Made by a program: the position numbers and the translations under genes
The notes under the pieces: generated by a model
Databases searched by the model: none
What the model saw: only the letters and a program-made list of their open reading frames with translations
Told to the model about the DNA's origin: nothing
Origin: Pedobacter rhizosphaerae
Lineage (GTDB): Bacteria > Bacteroidota > Bacteroidia > Sphingobacteriales > Sphingobacteriaceae
Reading direction: 5' to 3'
Length of the DNA: 34,755 nt
NCBI RefSeq assembly: GCF_900111155.1
Contig: NZ_FOGG01000036.1
Span: 1 to 34,755 of the forward strand
Shown: piece after piece, positions 6,854 to 14,767 of the stretch
Numbering within the stretch: the stretch's first letter is position 1
Layout: every line of letters starts with the position of its first letter

Positions 6854-9232
6854 ATGTTCGTACTAAAAAGAGATGGCCGCAAAGAAGCGGTGCAATTTGA
6901 CAAGATCACGGCTCGTATTCAAAAGCTGTGCTATAGTTTGAATGCAGACCTGGTTGATCCAATTGATGTAGCCAAAAAGGTTATTGAAGGTTTATACGAT
7001 GGGGTAACCACATCAGAACTGGATAATCTTGCTGCAGAAACTGCTGCATCATTAACCACTAAGCATCCTGATTACGCTTTGTTAGCTTCGCGTATCGCCG
7101 TGTCTAACTTGCATAAAAACACCACTAAATCATTCTCGGGTACAATGAAAATGTTGTACGAATATATTGACCCGAAAGCGCAGAAAGAGGCTCCTCTTAT
7201 TGCTGATGACGTATGGGAGATTATCCAAAAGAACTCTGATATTTTAGATAGTTCTATTATTTACGACCGCGACTTCGGTTTTGATTATTTCGGTTTTAAA
7301 ACGCTTGAAAAATCATACCTGTTAAAAGTTAACGGTAAAATTGTAGAGCGTCCTCAACATTTGTTTATGCGTGTATCAGTAGGTATCCACAAGGAGGATA
7401 TTGAAAGTGCAATCAAAACGTATAACTTAATGAGTGAACGTTGGTTTACACATGCTACACCAACATTGTTTAATGCAGCTACACCAAAACCACAAATGTC
7501 ATCATGCTTCTTATTGAGTATGCAGGATGATAGTATTGATGGTATTTATGATACTTTAAAGCAAACCGCCAAAATTTCTCAAAGTGCTGGTGGTATTGGT
7601 TTAAGCATCCATAATATCCGTGCAACGGGATCTTATATTGGTGGTACAAACGGAACAAGTAACGGTATTATCCCAATGTTACGTGTATTTAACGATACAG
7701 CCCGCTATGTAGATCAGGGTGGAGGTAAACGTAAAGGGGCTTTCGCCATCTACTTAGAGCCTTGGCATGCAGATGTTTTCGAATTCTTAGACCTACGGAA
7801 AAACCACGGTAAGGAAGAAATGCGTGCGCGCGATTTATTCTATGCACTTTGGATTAACGATTTATTTATGCAACGTGTTAAAGATAATGGCGAATGGACA
7901 TTATTCTGCCCGCACGAAGCACCAGGTTTAGCAGATTGCTTTGGTAAAGAGTTTGAAGACTTATATACTAAATATGAAGCAGAAGGCCGTGGACGCAAAA
8001 CAGTAAAAGCACAAGAACTTTGGTTTGCCATTTTAGATTCGCAAATTGAAACTGGTACACCTTATATGTTGTTTAAAGATGCTGCTAACAGCAAATCTAA
8101 CCAGCAAAACCTAGGAACCATTAAAAGTTCTAACCTGTGTACTGAGATCATCGAGTATACTTCTAAAGATGAAGTTGCAGTTTGTAACTTAGCATCATTG
8201 GCATTACCTCGTTTCGTAATCAACGGTCAGTTCGACCACCAAAAATTATACGATGTAACCTATCAGGCTACATTGAATTTGAATAAAATCATCGACCATA
8301 ACTACTACCCTGTGGTTGAGGCAGAAAACTCAAACCGTCGCCATCGTCCCGTTGGTTTAGGCGTACAAGGCTTGGCCGATGCTTTTATTCTTTTACGCCT
8401 ACCTTTCGAAAGTGATGAAGCAAAACGCTTAAACAAAGACATTTTCGAAACTATCTATTTCGCTTCTATGACTGCTTCGCACGATTTAGCAGTGAAAAAT
8501 GGTCCTTACGAAACCTTCAAAGGTTCTCCATTATCTAAAGGCCAGTTCCAGTTCGATCTTTGGAATGTAACGCCAGATAGCGGACGTTGGGATTGGAATG
8601 CATTGCGTAAAAAAGTAGTTAAAGACGGTGTTTACAACTCGTTATTGGTTGCACCAATGCCAACAGCTTCTACTTCACAAATTTTAGGTAACAACGAGTG
8701 TTTTGAACCTTATACTTCAAACATCTACACCCGTCGTGTATTGAGTGGAGAGTTCGTAGTGGTAAACAAACATTTATTGAAAGATTTGGTAGCATTAGGT
8801 TTATGGAACAACGATATGAAAAACCAAATCATATTGGCCAACGGTTCAATCCAGGCGATTCCTGAAATTCCTGATTACATCAAAGATTTGTATAAAACAG
8901 TTTGGGAAATTAAGATGCGTAATATCATCGATATGGCTGCCGATCGTGGAGCTTATATTTGCCAATCTCAATCCTTAAACTTGTTCGTAAATGCACCAAA
9001 TACTTCAAAATTAACTTCAATGCACTTCTATGCATGGGAAAAAGGATTGAAAACAGGTATGTACTATTTACGTACACAGGCCGCTTCTCAGGCAGTTAAA
9101 TTCACAGTAGAAAACCAAGGTGGTAAAGCTATCGAAGCAGTTATCCCAGAGGTAATTAACAATGCTGCAGAAGAAATTGTAGAAGGTCCGGTTTGTTCAA
9201 TGGAAGAAGGTTGCATTAGCTGTTCAGGTTAA
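6854..9232 (+). CDS. nrdA: Class Ia ribonucleoside-diphosphate reductase, alpha (catalytic) subunit
   Basis: Catalytic subunit that reduces NDPs to dNDPs. An ATP-cone domain at residues 1 to about 95 (VLKRDGRKEAVQFDKI) suggests dATP/ATP control of overall activity. The ten-stranded barrel carries the redox pair C218 (SSCFLLSM) and C444 (VCNLAS), and C429 in NLCTEI is the expected thiyl-radical residue. The C-terminus has C781, C787 and C790 (CSMEEGCISC), the flexible tail that takes electrons from thioredoxin or glutaredoxin. 792 residues is normal for the class. It lies 166 bases after nrdB, same strand, in the order beta then alpha, and ends at a strong terminator. Confidence 0.96.
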   Translation: MFVLKRDGRKEAVQFDKITARIQKLCYSLNADLVDPIDVAKKVIEGLYDGVTTSELDNLAAETAASLTTKHPDYALLASRIAVSNLHKNTTKSFSGTMKMLYEYIDPKAQKEAPLIADDVWEIIQKNSDILDSSIIYDRDFGFDYFGFKTLEKSYLLKVNGKIVERPQHLFMRVSVGIHKEDIESAIKTYNLMSERWFTHATPTLFNAATPKPQMSSCFLLSMQDDSIDGIYDTLKQTAKISQSAGGIGLSIHNIRATGSYIGGTNGTSNGIIPMLRVFNDTARYVDQGGGKRKGAFAIYLEPWHADVFEFLDLRKNHGKEEMRARDLFYALWINDLFMQRVKDNGEWTLFCPHEAPGLADCFGKEFEDLYTKYEAEGRGRKTVKAQELWFAILDSQIETGTPYMLFKDAANSKSNQQNLGTIKSSNLCTEIIEYTSKDEVAVCNLASLALPRFVINGQFDHQKLYDVTYQATLNLNKIIDHNYYPVVEAENSNRRHRPVGLGVQGLADAFILLRLPFESDEAKRLNKDIFETIYFASMTASHDLAVKNGPYETFKGSPLSKGQFQFDLWNVTPDSGRWDWNALRKKVVKDGVYNSLLVAPMPTASTSQILGNNECFEPYTSNIYTRRVLSGEFVVVNKHLLKDLVALGLWNNDMKNQIILANGSIQAIPEIPDYIKDLYKTVWEIKMRNIIDMAADRGAYICQSQSLNLFVNAPNTSKLTSMHFYAWEKGLKTGMYYLRTQAASQAVKFTVENQGGKAIEAVIPEVINNAAEEIVEGPVCSMEEGCISCSG

Positions 9233-9272
9233 CCCACAAACCCCTAAGGGGCTTTGCAAAGCAATAAGAAAG

Positions 9273-9308
9273 TAAGGTTTTGAGCGAAAGTTCAAAACCT
9301 TATTTTTT
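9273..9308 (+). terminator. Intrinsic terminator of nrdBA
   Basis: TAAGGTTTTGA (9273-9283) pairs perfectly with TCAAAACCTTA (9292-9302), with an 8-base loop and a T-run to 9308. Confidence 0.88.
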
Positions 9309-9313
9309 GTTTA

Positions 9314-9321
9314 TACTTTTG
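9314..9321 (+). promoter_or_regulatory. Candidate -7 element for the CWC / glycosyltransferase pair
   Basis: TACTTTTG matches TAnnTTTG and lies just past the nrdA terminator, about 77 bases before the preferred start of the CWC protein. The -33 region overlaps the terminator stem and has no clear TTTG at proper spacing. Confidence 0.4.
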
Positions 9322-9330
9322 CTTTTGTAC

Positions 9331-9351
9331 TAATGATTGAATGATTGAATG
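9331..9351. repeat. GATTGAATG half-element
   Basis: Overlapping copies of GATTGAATG precede the CWC gene. It resembles the 5' arm of the element found upstream of murE (18661-18690); the CATTC arm is missing here. Confidence 0.55.
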
Positions 9352-9397
9352 GGAAACCCAATGCACTAATGAACCAATGACCACTGAACTAACAAAG

Positions 9398-9613
9398 ATG
9401 AGCACTTTCAAACATAGCAAACATGAAATCATTCCTTGCGAAAGGTGTGGCAGTGCTATTGAATGCAAGGCCAATGCTTATACCAAATGCCAGTGTAGTG
9501 TAGTTCAGTTAAGTATTAACGAAGTACAATATATTTCAGAACTATACGATGGCTGTCTTTGTGCCAATTGTCTAAAGGAGCTTCAGGAAGAATATCAGGA
9601 AACGATTTCTTAA
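9398..9613 (+). CDS. Cysteine-rich CWC-family small protein
   Basis: A 71-residue protein with eight cysteines: C14, C17 (CERC), C23, C31, C33 (CQC) and C53, C55, C58 (CLCANC). This spacing matches the Cys_rich_CWC family of putative metal-binding proteins of unknown function, although the central CWC is CQC here. The frame is open upstream to ATGs at 9341 and 9377. The ATG at 9398 is preferred because the longer versions read through repeat DNA. It lies 11 bases before the glycosyltransferase start, so the two are probably cotranscribed. Zinc binding is inferred from the cysteines only. Confidence 0.72.
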   Translation: MSTFKHSKHEIIPCERCGSAIECKANAYTKCQCSVVQLSINEVQYISELYDGCLCANCLKELQEEYQETIS

Positions 9614-9624
9614 CTTTAGTTTCT

Positions 9625-10371
9625 ATGAAGATATCCATCATTACAGTTGTTTACAATGGTGAAAAATACCTGCGAGATTGTATCGAATCCGTAATCGGAC
9701 AAACATATCAAGAGATAGAATATATCATCGTTGATGGAAAATCTACCGATGGAACATGTGCGATCATCCAACAATATAGAAGTAACATACAGCATTTCAT
9801 TTCAGAACCGGATAAGGGCCTGTATGATGCGCTGAATAAAGGGATCGCCCTAGCTTCTGGCGATATTGTCGGGATCTTAAATGCGGATGATCAGTTAGCT
9901 GGTAACCATATTATTGAAGCGGTAGCAAAGACATTTAAGGAGAACAAAGCTGTAGATGGGGTTTATGGAGATTTAGACTATATTCACCCCAGCGAAGGCA
10001 CTATTATTCGAAAGTGGCGATCTAAGCAAGCCAATTGGCGGGATATACAAAAAGGCTGGATGCCTGCACACCCCACCTTATATTTAAAACGAACGCTATT
10101 TACCCAGTATGGAAATTATGCTTTAGATATGGGCTCCGTGGCAGATTACGACCTGATTTTAAGGTTCTTTTACCACCATCAGATTAATGCAGTGTATTTA
10201 CCTGTGCTAATGGTTAAAATGAGGGTGGGTGGTGTAAGTAATGATTCTGTTATGGCCAGGTTAAAGGCTTTTCAAAACGATTTTCGGGCTTTGCTCAGGA
10301 ATAAAGTACCTCAATCCTTTTTAGTATTACTCAAGAAAAAATGGCTGAAATTAGCTCAGTTTGAGCGGTAA
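9625..10371 (+). CDS. Family 2 glycosyltransferase (WcaA/WcaE-like)
   Basis: A cytoplasmic GT-A fold transferase of 248 residues. It starts MKISIITVVYNGEKYLRDCI, the classic GT2 beginning, with VDGKSTDGT (about 36-44) and NADD at 86-89 as the metal/nucleotide-sugar DxD-type motif. The later MPAHPTLYLKR and DYDLILRF segments are typical of colanic-acid type GT2 enzymes. The frame extends upstream to 9559, but ATG 9625 begins the conserved fold and avoids overlap with the CWC gene. With the WecA-like transferase 100 bases downstream it suggests a role in a surface glycan; donor and acceptor sugars are unknown. Confidence 0.85.
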   Translation: MKISIITVVYNGEKYLRDCIESVIGQTYQEIEYIIVDGKSTDGTCAIIQQYRSNIQHFISEPDKGLYDALNKGIALASGDIVGILNADDQLAGNHIIEAVAKTFKENKAVDGVYGDLDYIHPSEGTIIRKWRSKQANWRDIQKGWMPAHPTLYLKRTLFTQYGNYALDMGSVADYDLILRFFYHHQINAVYLPVLMVKMRVGGVSNDSVMARLKAFQNDFRALLRNKVPQSFLVLLKKKWLKLAQFER

Positions 10372-10409
10372 AAACAGCGCTTGTCGGTTGATTAATATCA
10401 AGTTAAACC

Positions 10410-10451
10410 TGTAAACAAAGTGTGAACTTAGTTTACAGTTCGTTATATTTG
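10410..10451 (+). promoter_or_regulatory. Promoter with flanking dyad upstream of the WecA-like gene
   Basis: TATATTTG at 10444-10451 is a full -7 match. TGTG at 10421-10424 stands 19 bases upstream as a near -33 element. A perfect 7-bp inverted repeat, TGTAAAC (10410-10416) and GTTTACA (10431-10437), brackets the -33 and is placed like an operator. Confidence 0.55.
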
Positions 10452-10471
10452 CTAATCAATCGTCCCAGCTA

Positions 10472-11575
10472 TTGTTAAAAGATATTCTCCATACCAACCC
10501 AGGTTTCTTTTACTTTGCATCCGCAATTTTGGCCTTTGCGGGCGTAGTCTTTAGCACACCTTCTATTATCCATACCTCATTAAAGTACGGCCTTTTTGAT
10601 CAAACTGATCTTCATCGAAAAAAGCATCAGAACACCATCTCCCGTTTAGGAGGTTTAGGTTTGGTAGGTAGTTTTGCCGTAAGTATCCTGCTGTTTTCGG
10701 GATTTATCAATTTCAATGAAGCTAATTTTTTGATTGTATCCTGCATCATTCTATCGGCATTAGGGCTAAAAGACGATCTGTATGGTACCAATACCAGTAC
10801 TAAGTTTATTCTTCAGCTTACCGTAGCCTTTATATTAGTTTTCTTTGGAGGATTTAGTTTAAGCAGCCTGTATGGCGTTTTCAATATTGGTGATATGCCG
10901 CCCTTGTGGGGAGGGATTTTTTCTATTGTACTGATAATTTTTCTCAATAACAGCTTTAATCTAATCGACGGGGTGGATGGTTTGGCAGCCAGTATTGGGC
11001 TTATTGCCAATCTTTGCTTTGGATTACTTTTTGCAAGAATTGGCTTAATACCTTATGCACTTATTGCTTTTGCCATGGCTGGGGCTATTGCCGGATTTTT
11101 GAAATTTAACTGGTTCCCGGCTAAAATTTTTATGGGCGATACGGGAGCATTAATTATCGGACTTGTTTCTGCAACATTAGCGATTAAGTTTATAGAAGAG
11201 AATAAATTTGGTGGACCGGTAAATCCAGCCTACTTTTCTGCGCCCGCAATCGCAGTATCTATATTAATCGTTCCCATCTTCGATTCGTTAAGGGTATTTA
11301 CGGTTAGAATATTGACAGGGAAATCTCCCTTTACAGGAGATCGGAATCATATTCATCATCGTTTAGAAAACATAGGGCTTAAAGCCAACCAGATTGTTTG
11401 GGTAACGGTGTCATTCAATATCCTGATTATTTTAGGCACCATCTTCCTTCAACATTTGGGTAATTTCTTGTTAATATTCCTTTTAATAGGTGTATGCGCT
11501 ACTTTTAACGGTTTACTTACCCTCTCACTTTGGAAAAAAAATAAAACTAAAAAGGTGTTGGATAAGGTTTTATAA
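10472..11575 (+). CDS. WecA/TagO-like undecaprenyl-phosphate sugar-1-phosphate transferase
   Basis: Polytopic membrane enzyme of the polyprenyl-phosphate N-acetylhexosamine-1-phosphate transferase superfamily, about ten or eleven hydrophobic segments in 367 residues. Signature motifs: LKDD at 99-102 (Mg2+ and catalysis), NLIDGVDGLA at 163-172, KIFMGDTGA, and the cytoplasmic GDRNHIHHRL that groups it with WecA/TagO rather than MraY. It would start a lipid-linked glycan (O-antigen, capsule or similar) from UDP-GlcNAc or a related sugar. The start is TTG at 10472, supported by the first membrane helix and a nearby promoter. MraY is encoded separately in this window, so this is not the peptidoglycan enzyme. 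Confidence 0.88.
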   Translation: MLKDILHTNPGFFYFASAILAFAGVVFSTPSIIHTSLKYGLFDQTDLHRKKHQNTISRLGGLGLVGSFAVSILLFSGFINFNEANFLIVSCIILSALGLKDDLYGTNTSTKFILQLTVAFILVFFGGFSLSSLYGVFNIGDMPPLWGGIFSIVLIIFLNNSFNLIDGVDGLAASIGLIANLCFGLLFARIGLIPYALIAFAMAGAIAGFLKFNWFPAKIFMGDTGALIIGLVSATLAIKFIEENKFGGPVNPAYFSAPAIAVSILIVPIFDSLRVFTVRILTGKSPFTGDRNHIHHRLENIGLKANQIVWVTVSFNILIILGTIFLQHLGNFLLIFLLIGVCATFNGLLTLSLWKKNKTKKVLDKVL

Positions 11576-11614
11576 TCCAAATTACATATTCATTCCAGAC
11601 CGTGTTTTCTGCTG

Positions 11615-11643
11615 TTGTCTTTAACAAATAAATACTAATTTTG
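11615..11643 (+). promoter_or_regulatory. gap promoter
   Basis: TAATTTTG at 11636-11643 matches TAnnTTTG. TTG at 11615-11617 gives a -33 with an 18-base spacer. The gene starts 17 bases after the -7 box, so the leader is very short. Confidence 0.7.
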
Positions 11644-11660
11644 CGCAAAACAACAACAAA

Positions 11661-12659
11661 ATGAGGCTTGCAATAAATGGGTTTGGAAGGATAGGCAGAA
11701 CGTTTTTGCGTTTAGCACTGGCAGAAGGTTATGAAGTAGTGGCTATAAATGATTTGGCTGATGCTAAAACTATGGCGCACCTATTTAAATACGACAGCGT
11801 TCATGGTGTTTTTAACGGTAGTGTTTCGGCAAAAACCGATGCTATTATTGTAAATGAGTCGTCTATCACTACTTTTTCAATTAAAAGTGCAGCCGAGTTG
11901 CCTTGGTCAGCTTTGCAGGTTGATCTGGTAATAGATTGTACAGGGAAGAACCTCACGAGTGAAGCAGCAAATCAACACATTTTAGCCGGAGCAAAGCAAG
12001 TATTGATTTCTGCCCCTGCAGCTGATGATATTCCAATGGTGGTATTGGGCGTAAATGATCAGTTGATCGATTTGAAAAGCCCTATTCTTTCTAACGCAAG
12101 TTGTACGACCAATAATATTGCTCCCATGATCAAGATCTTGAACGATAACTGGGGAGTGGAAGAAGGGTATATTACCACCGTTCATTCCATGACTGGCGAT
12201 CAAAATCTTCACGATGCAAACCATAAGGATTTAAGAAGAGCCCGTGCAGCTTCGTCATCCATTATTCCTACAACAACAGGAGCCGCTAAAGCAATTACGC
12301 ATATTTTTCCTGAACTGGAAGGCAGACTAGGCGGCGCAGGTATTCGCGTTCCGGTACTAAACGGATCGTTAACTGATTTTACCTGCTTGCTGAAAAATAA
12401 AACCACCATTGAAGAAATTAACCAGGCTTTTAAAGCGGCATCAGAACAAGAATTAAAAGGCATTATTGAATATACAGAAGATCCAATCGTTTCTATAGAT
12501 ATTATTGATAACCCACATTCTTGTGTTTTCGATTCCCTTTTGACTTCAATTGTTGGCGATTTAGTTAAAGTAGTGGGTTGGTATGATAACGAGTATGGCT
12601 ACAGCAGTAGGTTGATAGATGTGGTGAAAAAGATTGAGGCCGAGTATAAACACAGCTAA
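11661..12659 (+). CDS. gap: Glyceraldehyde-3-phosphate dehydrogenase, type I
   Basis: Glycolytic/gluconeogenic enzyme converting glyceraldehyde 3-phosphate, NAD(P)+ and phosphate to 1,3-bisphosphoglycerate. The 332 residues include the N-terminal nucleotide-binding motif INGFGRIGR (4-12), the active-site SNASCTTN with catalytic C148, and the C-terminal GWYDNEYGYS signature. ATG start with its own promoter. It lies upstream of phosphoglycerate kinase, the next step in glycolysis, with a GNAT gene between. NAD versus NADP preference cannot be assigned with confidence. Confidence 0.95.
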   Translation: MRLAINGFGRIGRTFLRLALAEGYEVVAINDLADAKTMAHLFKYDSVHGVFNGSVSAKTDAIIVNESSITTFSIKSAAELPWSALQVDLVIDCTGKNLTSEAANQHILAGAKQVLISAPAADDIPMVVLGVNDQLIDLKSPILSNASCTTNNIAPMIKILNDNWGVEEGYITTVHSMTGDQNLHDANHKDLRRARAASSSIIPTTTGAAKAITHIFPELEGRLGGAGIRVPVLNGSLTDFTCLLKNKTTIEEINQAFKAASEQELKGIIEYTEDPIVSIDIIDNPHSCVFDSLLTSIVGDLVKVVGWYDNEYGYSSRLIDVVKKIEAEYKHS

Positions 12660-12696
12660 GGGTAACTCATTTTTTGCGATATATTTTTTCAAATCC

Positions 12697-12726
12697 TTTA
12701 AGGTTTTAAATGCTTTGTTAACTTTG
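12697..12726 (+). promoter_or_regulatory. Candidate promoter of the GNAT gene
   Basis: TAACTTTG at 12719-12726 is a full -7 match, with TTTA at 12697-12700 as an imperfect -33 after an 18-base spacer. It may also drive pgk. Confidence 0.6.
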
Positions 12727-12764
12727 CGCATACGCAGTGTCCCGCTGTAAGTAGATGAAAAGTT

Positions 12765-13202
12765 ATGGTAAAATTTATCCAGCCTGAAGAAGTACTCCCA
12801 TTGCGGAGTTTAGTATTGCGAAATGGTAAGCCATTTTCAGAATGCATTTTTGAGGGTGATGACCGTTACGATACTTTTCATTTAGGATATGTGATAGGAG
12901 AAGATATTTTATCAATCGCCACATTTATGAGGAATGATTTTTTTCCGGATGAGGGGGTTGGATATCAATTGAGGGGAATGGCTACACATCCCGAATCAGG
13001 AGGGAAGGGATTCGGAGCGGCACTTATTCGCTTTGCCGTTGAATATTTAGAAGAATATAACACAGATTATCTCTGGTGTAATGCGCGTTCAACAGCGGCA
13101 CCCTTTTATAAAAAGATTGGTTTTACCACCGAATCGCCAGAATTTGATATCCCCGGAATCGGATTCCATTATGAAATGAAATTAAACCTAAATACTAAAT
13201 AA
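12765..13202 (+). CDS. GNAT-family N-acetyltransferase
   Basis: 145-residue protein with the GNAT fold: the beta-strand QLRGMATHPESGGKGFGAALIRFAVEYL (about 67-94) contains the acetyl-CoA pyrophosphate-binding motif (Q/R-x-x-G-x-G/A type, here GGKGFGA), and the C-terminal NARSTAAPFYKKIGF is the typical Tyr-containing strand. Acceptor substrate unknown. It sits between gap and pgk with its own candidate promoter; no metabolic link to glycolysis can be read from the sequence. Confidence 0.85.
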   Translation: MVKFIQPEEVLPLRSLVLRNGKPFSECIFEGDDRYDTFHLGYVIGEDILSIATFMRNDFFPDEGVGYQLRGMATHPESGGKGFGAALIRFAVEYLEEYNTDYLWCNARSTAAPFYKKIGFTTESPEFDIPGIGFHYEMKLNLNTK

Positions 13203-13264
13203 AATAGATGAGTTGTTAATGAGAAATGAGAAGCTCATCAACACCGTCACTAAAACTTACAAAG

Positions 13265-14458
13265 ATGAAAACAATTGACCAGTTAGATTTTAAGGATAAA
13301 AAAGCGCTTATCAGAGTAGATTTTAACGTTCCTTTAGATGCTGACTTCAAAATTACAGATGATAAAAGAATGCGTGCTGCATTGCCTACTATCGAGAAAA
13401 TTTTAAAAGATGGTGGTTCAGTTATTTTAATGTCGCACTTAGGCCGCCCAAAAGATGGCCCAACGGATAAATATTCTTTAAAACATATTTTAGGTGATCT
13501 TTCCAGGATGCTGGACCTTGAAGTGAAATTTGCTGATGATTGTATTGGCGAAAATGCAGTAAAACTGGCTAAAAATCTTTTCCCTGGTGAAGTCTTATTG
13601 CTGGAAAATCTTCGTTTTTACAAAGAAGAAGAAAAAGGTGATGTGGCTTTTGCAGAAAAATTATCTAAGCTAGGTGATGTTTATGTAAATGATGCATTTG
13701 GTACAGCTCACCGTGCACACGCATCAACAGCGGTAATTGCACAGTTTTTCCCTCAAGCCAAATATTTTGGTTACTTAATGGCTGCTGAAGTTAAAAACGC
13801 AGAGAAAATCTTAAACGATGCTGAAAGGCCTTTCACTGCGATTATGGGTGGAGCTAAAGTTTCTGATAAAATTCTTTTGATCGAAAAATTATTGGAAAAA
13901 GTAGATAACATCATTATAGGTGGAGGTATGGCTTACACTTTCGCAAAGGCGCAAGGTGGTGAAATTGGCACCTCTCTTTTAGAAGCCGATAAACAAGAAC
14001 TTTCTTTAGAATTAATTGAAAAAGCAAAGGCTAAGGGAGTTAACTTAATTCTTCCGGTTGATACCGTAATTGCAGATAAATTTGATAACGAAGCCAACAA
14101 GCAAGATGTAGATTCAGGTCATATCCCTGCCGATTGGATGGGATTGGATATCGGTCCTAAATCTGCTGCTTTGTTTTCTGATGTAATTAAAAACTCTAAA
14201 ACTTTATTATGGAACGGGCCAATGGGTGTTTTCGAAATGGAAAACTTCCAGGTAGGTACTAAAGCGGTAGCGGATGCAGTAGTAGCGGCAACTAAAGAAA
14301 ATGGTGCTTTTTCGTTAATTGGTGGTGGAGACTCTGCAGCAGCCATTGCTAAATTTGGTTTGGAAGATGAAGTGAGTTATGTTTCAACTGGTGGTGGTGC
14401 GCTTTTAGAATACATGGAAGGTAAAGAACTACCAGGTGTAAAAGCAATTAATGAATAA
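13265..14458 (+). CDS. pgk: Phosphoglycerate kinase
   Basis: Transfers phosphate from 1,3-bisphosphoglycerate to ADP in glycolysis; cytoplasmic monomer. 397 residues with RVDFNVP at 17-23, SHLGRP, LLLENLRFYKEE, GGAKVSDK, and the C-terminal GGGDSAAA and STGGGALLE nucleotide/phosphate motifs. The frame opens at 13226, but ATG 13265 begins the conserved MKTIDQLDF start and is preferred. Last gene of the gap-GNAT-pgk group, closed by a 14-bp-stem terminator. Confidence 0.95.
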   Translation: MKTIDQLDFKDKKALIRVDFNVPLDADFKITDDKRMRAALPTIEKILKDGGSVILMSHLGRPKDGPTDKYSLKHILGDLSRMLDLEVKFADDCIGENAVKLAKNLFPGEVLLLENLRFYKEEEKGDVAFAEKLSKLGDVYVNDAFGTAHRAHASTAVIAQFFPQAKYFGYLMAAEVKNAEKILNDAERPFTAIMGGAKVSDKILLIEKLLEKVDNIIIGGGMAYTFAKAQGGEIGTSLLEADKQELSLELIEKAKAKGVNLILPVDTVIADKFDNEANKQDVDSGHIPADWMGLDIGPKSAALFSDVIKNSKTLLWNGPMGVFEMENFQVGTKAVADAVVAATKENGAFSLIGGGDSAAAIAKFGLEDEVSYVSTGGGALLEYMEGKELPGVKAINE

Positions 14459-14499
14459 ATAAGGAAATGACCTGTATTCTCAGGTTATTATAGCTATAC

Positions 14500-14545
14500 G
14501 CAAAACCTCGCATGTGCCTAAAATATGCGAGGTTTTGCTGTTTTT
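14500..14545 (+). terminator. Strong intrinsic terminator of pgk
   Basis: GCAAAACCTCGCAT (14500-14513) pairs perfectly over 14 bp with ATGCGAGGTTTTGC (14525-14538), 11-base loop, then TGTTTTT. It insulates the dcw cluster from the glycolytic genes. Confidence 0.9.
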
Positions 14546-14579
14546 GTGGGCGAACGTGACACTTTTTGGGTAAAATTTT

Positions 14580-14596
14580 CCACTTGTTGTAAGTGG
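14580..14596. promoter_or_regulatory. Inverted pair of AAGTGG half-sites upstream of mraZ
   Basis: CCACTT (14580-14585) and AAGTGG (14591-14596) form a perfect inverted repeat with a 5-base gap. AAGTGG is the core of the MraZ-type boxes found closer to mraZ, so this may be an auxiliary site. Inferred. Confidence 0.4.
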
Positions 14597-14698
14597 TTGG
14601 TAATCAGTATTTAAGTGTGATGTAAGGTGTTTGTTTTTGGTTTTGGGCCAAGGATTAGTGCTTTCGAGTGTAACAAAAACGATGTGGAAAACTTTTTT

Positions 14699-14767
14699 GT
14701 GGTAAAAAGTGGTAAAAAGTGGTAGAACTATTTACTTTTACACTACATAAAAAGTGTAGCTACCACT
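14699..14767 (+). promoter_or_regulatory. MraZ operator of the dcw cluster
   Basis: GTGGT occurs at 14699, 14709 and 14719: three direct repeats at exactly 10-bp spacing, inside AAAAAGTGGTA context. A further AAAGTGT is at 14751-14757, and an inverted copy, CTACCAC (14760-14766), abuts the ATG. MraZ in E. coli and Mollicutes is known to bind tandem repeats with a GTGG-like or AAAGTG(T/G) core upstream of its own gene, so this is very probably the autoregulatory site. GTGGTAG (14719-14725) can also pair with CTACCAC, enclosing TACACT/AGTGTA (14739-14744, 14753-14758). No convincing TAnnTTTG box was found here; TACTTTTA at 14733-14740 is the nearest. Confidence 0.8.

Noticed and set aside
9559..9624. 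Extended start for the glycosyltransferase overlapping the CWC gene
   Set aside because: The conserved GT2 fold begins at the ATG at 9625; the extra 22 residues come from the CWC coding sequence in another frame.
14699..14728. Simple-sequence slippage as the only explanation of the GTGGTAAAAA triplet
   Set aside because: The location before mraZ, the exact 10-bp phase and the match to known MraZ sites make an operator the better reading.
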